Below, in pieces: positions 61,795 to 64,000 of a stretch of 64,000 nucleotides of DNA. This stretch comes from Mya arenaria (Eukaryota; Mollusca; Bivalvia; Myida; Myidae). The notes under the pieces are model-generated. The model did no database searches. It saw only the letters and a list, made by a program, of their open reading frames with translations, and was not told the origin of the DNA. The stretch is taken from assembly GCF_026914265.1 (NCBI RefSeq), contig NC_069122.1, forward strand, positions 33,965,473 through 34,029,472, read 5' to 3'. Every line of letters begins with the position of its first letter. Positions within the stretch are counted from its first letter, which is position 1. Made by a program: the position numbers and the translations under genes.

Positions 61795-62195
61795 ATTGTC
61801 ATAAAATCCAACAGGTTAAACACAACTGTAATAACAACCCGTACAAAGTGGTTTAAGTATTTAATAGGCTAACATGGACATACTTATCAATATGTATGTA
61901 ATAGTAAATCCATATTAGTTTTCAAAAACAGTAACTTTAAAACGAAAATAAAATAAATCAATTTTAATATTGCTTAGCAATCACATATAAAGGCGAGTTG
62001 CGACAGTCAAATGAAAATGTTTCATTTCACGAATCCCGTATTTGGCGAGTTTAGTAGCCAATCAAAACGGCAGATATATGTATTAGCCGACTTTGGGTCC
62101 GTATGCGGCCAGTTTTGGAATGAAATGTCGTCAATTGCAATACATAAGAACCGTATTTTTTGTTCCGGTATCGCGTCAAATACGCAAGATAATTT
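61795..62195. mobile_element. Repeat 'QS', copy between LINE B and SDR B
   Basis: CCGTACAAAGTGGTTTAAGT, GGCGAGTTGCGACAGTCAA, TTTAGTAGCCAATCAAAACG and TCGCGTCAAATACGCAAG match the other copies. It occupies the same position as 53780-54115, so the insertion predates the block duplication. Confidence 0.7.
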
Positions 62196-62210
62196 ATAAC
62201 CACTTGTTGT

Positions 62211-64000
62211 TTAAAGCCTGGACAAAATGAAGTCGCTGAGCCATTCTGGCAACATCCAAAGAGGGCGGAAGAAGTAGTTGGCATCCCAGCCTACCACATA
62301 TCTGTAACAAAATATATCACATGTCAATAACGAATTGAAAATGATTTAGGTTATAGGGTATATATTATATATCACCAACTTATATGACCACTGTCAGTTG
62401 TAATGAACAATGAAAGCTTTGATTTAATGATTGAAATAAGTACATATGCACATATATTTTATTATGATTCAATGTACTAGCCTAAACTACTGAGCAATGA
62501 AAGCTGAGATTTAATGATTGAAATAAATACATATCACCTGCATTTTATAATGATTGAGGGTACAAGCCTTAATTACTGAGCTATTAAAACTTGATGATTT
62601 AAATAACTGCATACGCGTTTGTATTTTATATTGATTTTGGGTACTTGCTTAAATTACTAAGCAATGAAAGCTTCAAATAAATGATTGAATTAACTATATA
62701 TGCACCTGTATTTAGGGTGCTTTGCAGTGACGGCGTGTTCGTATGCGCCAACAACGAGGTCAAGGTTACTGCTGCCTACCTTGTCAATAAAGCCAGAGAA
62801 TCGCTTGGACACTGAAAAAAAATGACGGCCAAATTTTTGTAACGGGAATAAACTGTCGAGTTTGATATTAAATATAATTATACCTCACTCCTTTTATTTG
62901 GTTTATAAATATAGGCAACTTCAGCGGACAACGATGTTCGCTTTAACCCTTAATTGTTACCCACTAGCTCACTGTTAACCGCTCCCGTCATAGTACGATA
63001 CGATACGGGGTTTACGTTCTACCGTTTCATCAGTGCCGTTTAGGCGCTTTATTTATATTGAGTATCAGACGACAATGCATTCACAAGAATGATGATGATT
63101 TATTCTTAGTCTCGTACACCGGAAAGAGAACACATGCGTTGGATTTATCATAATCAAACCTCTGATAAATGAGAATGACGCCAAAGGCGAGTTGAGACTT
63201 TGCCTCAGGTTGACATGATGCACTGTTCCGCTCAAGGAAGGGCAATATGTATATGCACATGTACTGTCTTTATATTTGGTTCGTGCTGTTTCTACCTCCT
63301 AATATTTAAACTGCTTGAATTTTATGTTAATTGTGAAAATAAACAATTTATATGCATTCATACTAAACTTCATAATGGTATATTAAAGAACTTTAACTTG
63401 TTCAAAGAATGCCTGACAGTGTATATCATTTATCATATACACTCAGCTTATACAGCCAGCAGGTCCGCCTTTTTCAAAAAAAGTATGTCAAAATCCATAC
63501 TCAAAGTTTTTTTACTTATCGAAGGCATAACAATGTCCAATGCGTACTTATATCCGCAATGTCTGATGGCAAGTCTTTCTTCCAGACCTCTGGCAGTGTT
63601 TTCAGTTTCTGCTCGATTCTCTTCTTCTGAGTCTCAATGTTTAAGAGGGGCGTCTTGTGGAAGCCAGGCTCCAACATGTGGACAGTCACTCCCGTCTTGT
63701 ATACGTCCCTCCTGAAAATGTACATATAGATAAATGCTGCTTCTTCTGGGCGTGGATGCTTATCATCATTTGAAACACCTCGGCCATTTTCCATCGAAAA
63801 CTAAATCGGATGTATGTCGGTACATCAGTAGAAGTAATTCGTAAACTTTTATATCATAGCACTAATTAAAAGTAGTGTTTAACGTGTATGTTGTGTTACT
63901 GTGTATGTTGTGTTACTAAATTCAAATTGATTTTTGATTTTTAGGTTGTTTTCGATGGAAAATGGCCGAGGTGTCCCGAGTACGCTTATCATTTGTATGA
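62211..64000 (-). CDS. Short-chain dehydrogenase (SDR9C-like), copy B, last three exons (gene runs off the window)
   Basis: Exons 63711-63548, 62811-62706 and 62301-62211 correspond to exons 3-5 of copy A with identical splice phases and no stops. They encode RRDVYKTGVTVHMLEPGFHK (substrate-domain region), then SKRFSGFIDKVGSSNLDLVV with GAYEHAVTAKHPKY, then WDANYFFRPLWMLPEWLSDF and ILSRL. The cofactor loop and catalytic Tyr-Lys exons lie beyond 64000. Exon 4 keeps the four residues missing in copy A, so this copy looks like the functional one. Confidence 0.85.
63775..63974. repeat. 27-bp perfect inverted repeat near the window end
   Basis: ACACCTCGGCCATTTTCCAT (arm 63775-63801) is mirrored at 63948-63974 (GTTTTCGATGGAAAATGGCC and on). 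The 146-base spacer includes a tandem GTGTATGTTGTGTTACT pair (63884-63917). It lies inside the SDR copy B intron 2 region and could be an inverted-duplication boundary. Confidence 0.85.

Overview
This 64-kb window is eukaryotic, AT-rich and mostly non-coding. Coding sequence is split by GT-AG introns, and there are many interspersed repeats, microsatellites and minisatellites. The repeat types point to a bivalve mollusc, although no species can be named from the sequence alone. They include a pearl/Helentron-like element with a 181-bp tandem core and a GGAC-rich tail, tRNA-derived SINEs of a kind seen in molluscs, and CR1/Jockey-type LINE fragments. This assignment is inference.

Two gene families are well supported, both on the minus strand and both duplicated. 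The first is a pair of IRE1/RNase L-like receptors (3853-5238 and 44997-46291). In each, one large exon encodes a transmembrane helix, a protein kinase domain and a complete C-terminal KEN ribonuclease domain. Both kinases read DFS instead of DFG. The left copy has a one-base frameshift between membrane helix and kinase. The second is a short-chain dehydrogenase of the retinol/17-beta-hydroxysteroid dehydrogenase (SDR9C) type. Copy A (54144-56781) can be reconstructed over five exons to exactly 318 codons, but has an in-frame TAA and a 12-bp deletion. Copy B (62211 to beyond 64000) shows its last three exons intact.

Layout. 1-3.1 kb: no recognisable gene. 3.1-5.2 kb: kinase-KEN copy 1. 5.3-8.2 kb: palindromic and dispersed repeats. 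8.2-9.9 kb: a segment duplicated at 18-24.8 kb. 10-17.3 kb: SINE, hAT MITE, Harbinger-like MITEs, the 181-bp array and a TTAA-flanked MITE. 18.9-22.95 kb: a 4.04-kb long-inverted-repeat transposon absent from the duplicated sister locus. 25-31 kb: MITEs, direct repeats, a LINE fragment and trinucleotide repeats. 33-36.3 kb: candidate small exons and a decayed PIF/Harbinger transposase. 37.5-42.5 kb: repeats. 44.1-46.3 kb: kinase-KEN copy 2. 47.9-49.6 kb: a 19/38-bp minisatellite. 50.5-64 kb: two copies of a block holding a decayed LINE followed by the SDR gene, separated by long simple repeats.

The main theme is local duplication followed by separate decay and different transposon loads. The paralogous segments act as empty-site controls that define insertions. 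No operons, rRNA genes, functional tRNA genes or CRISPR arrays are seen.
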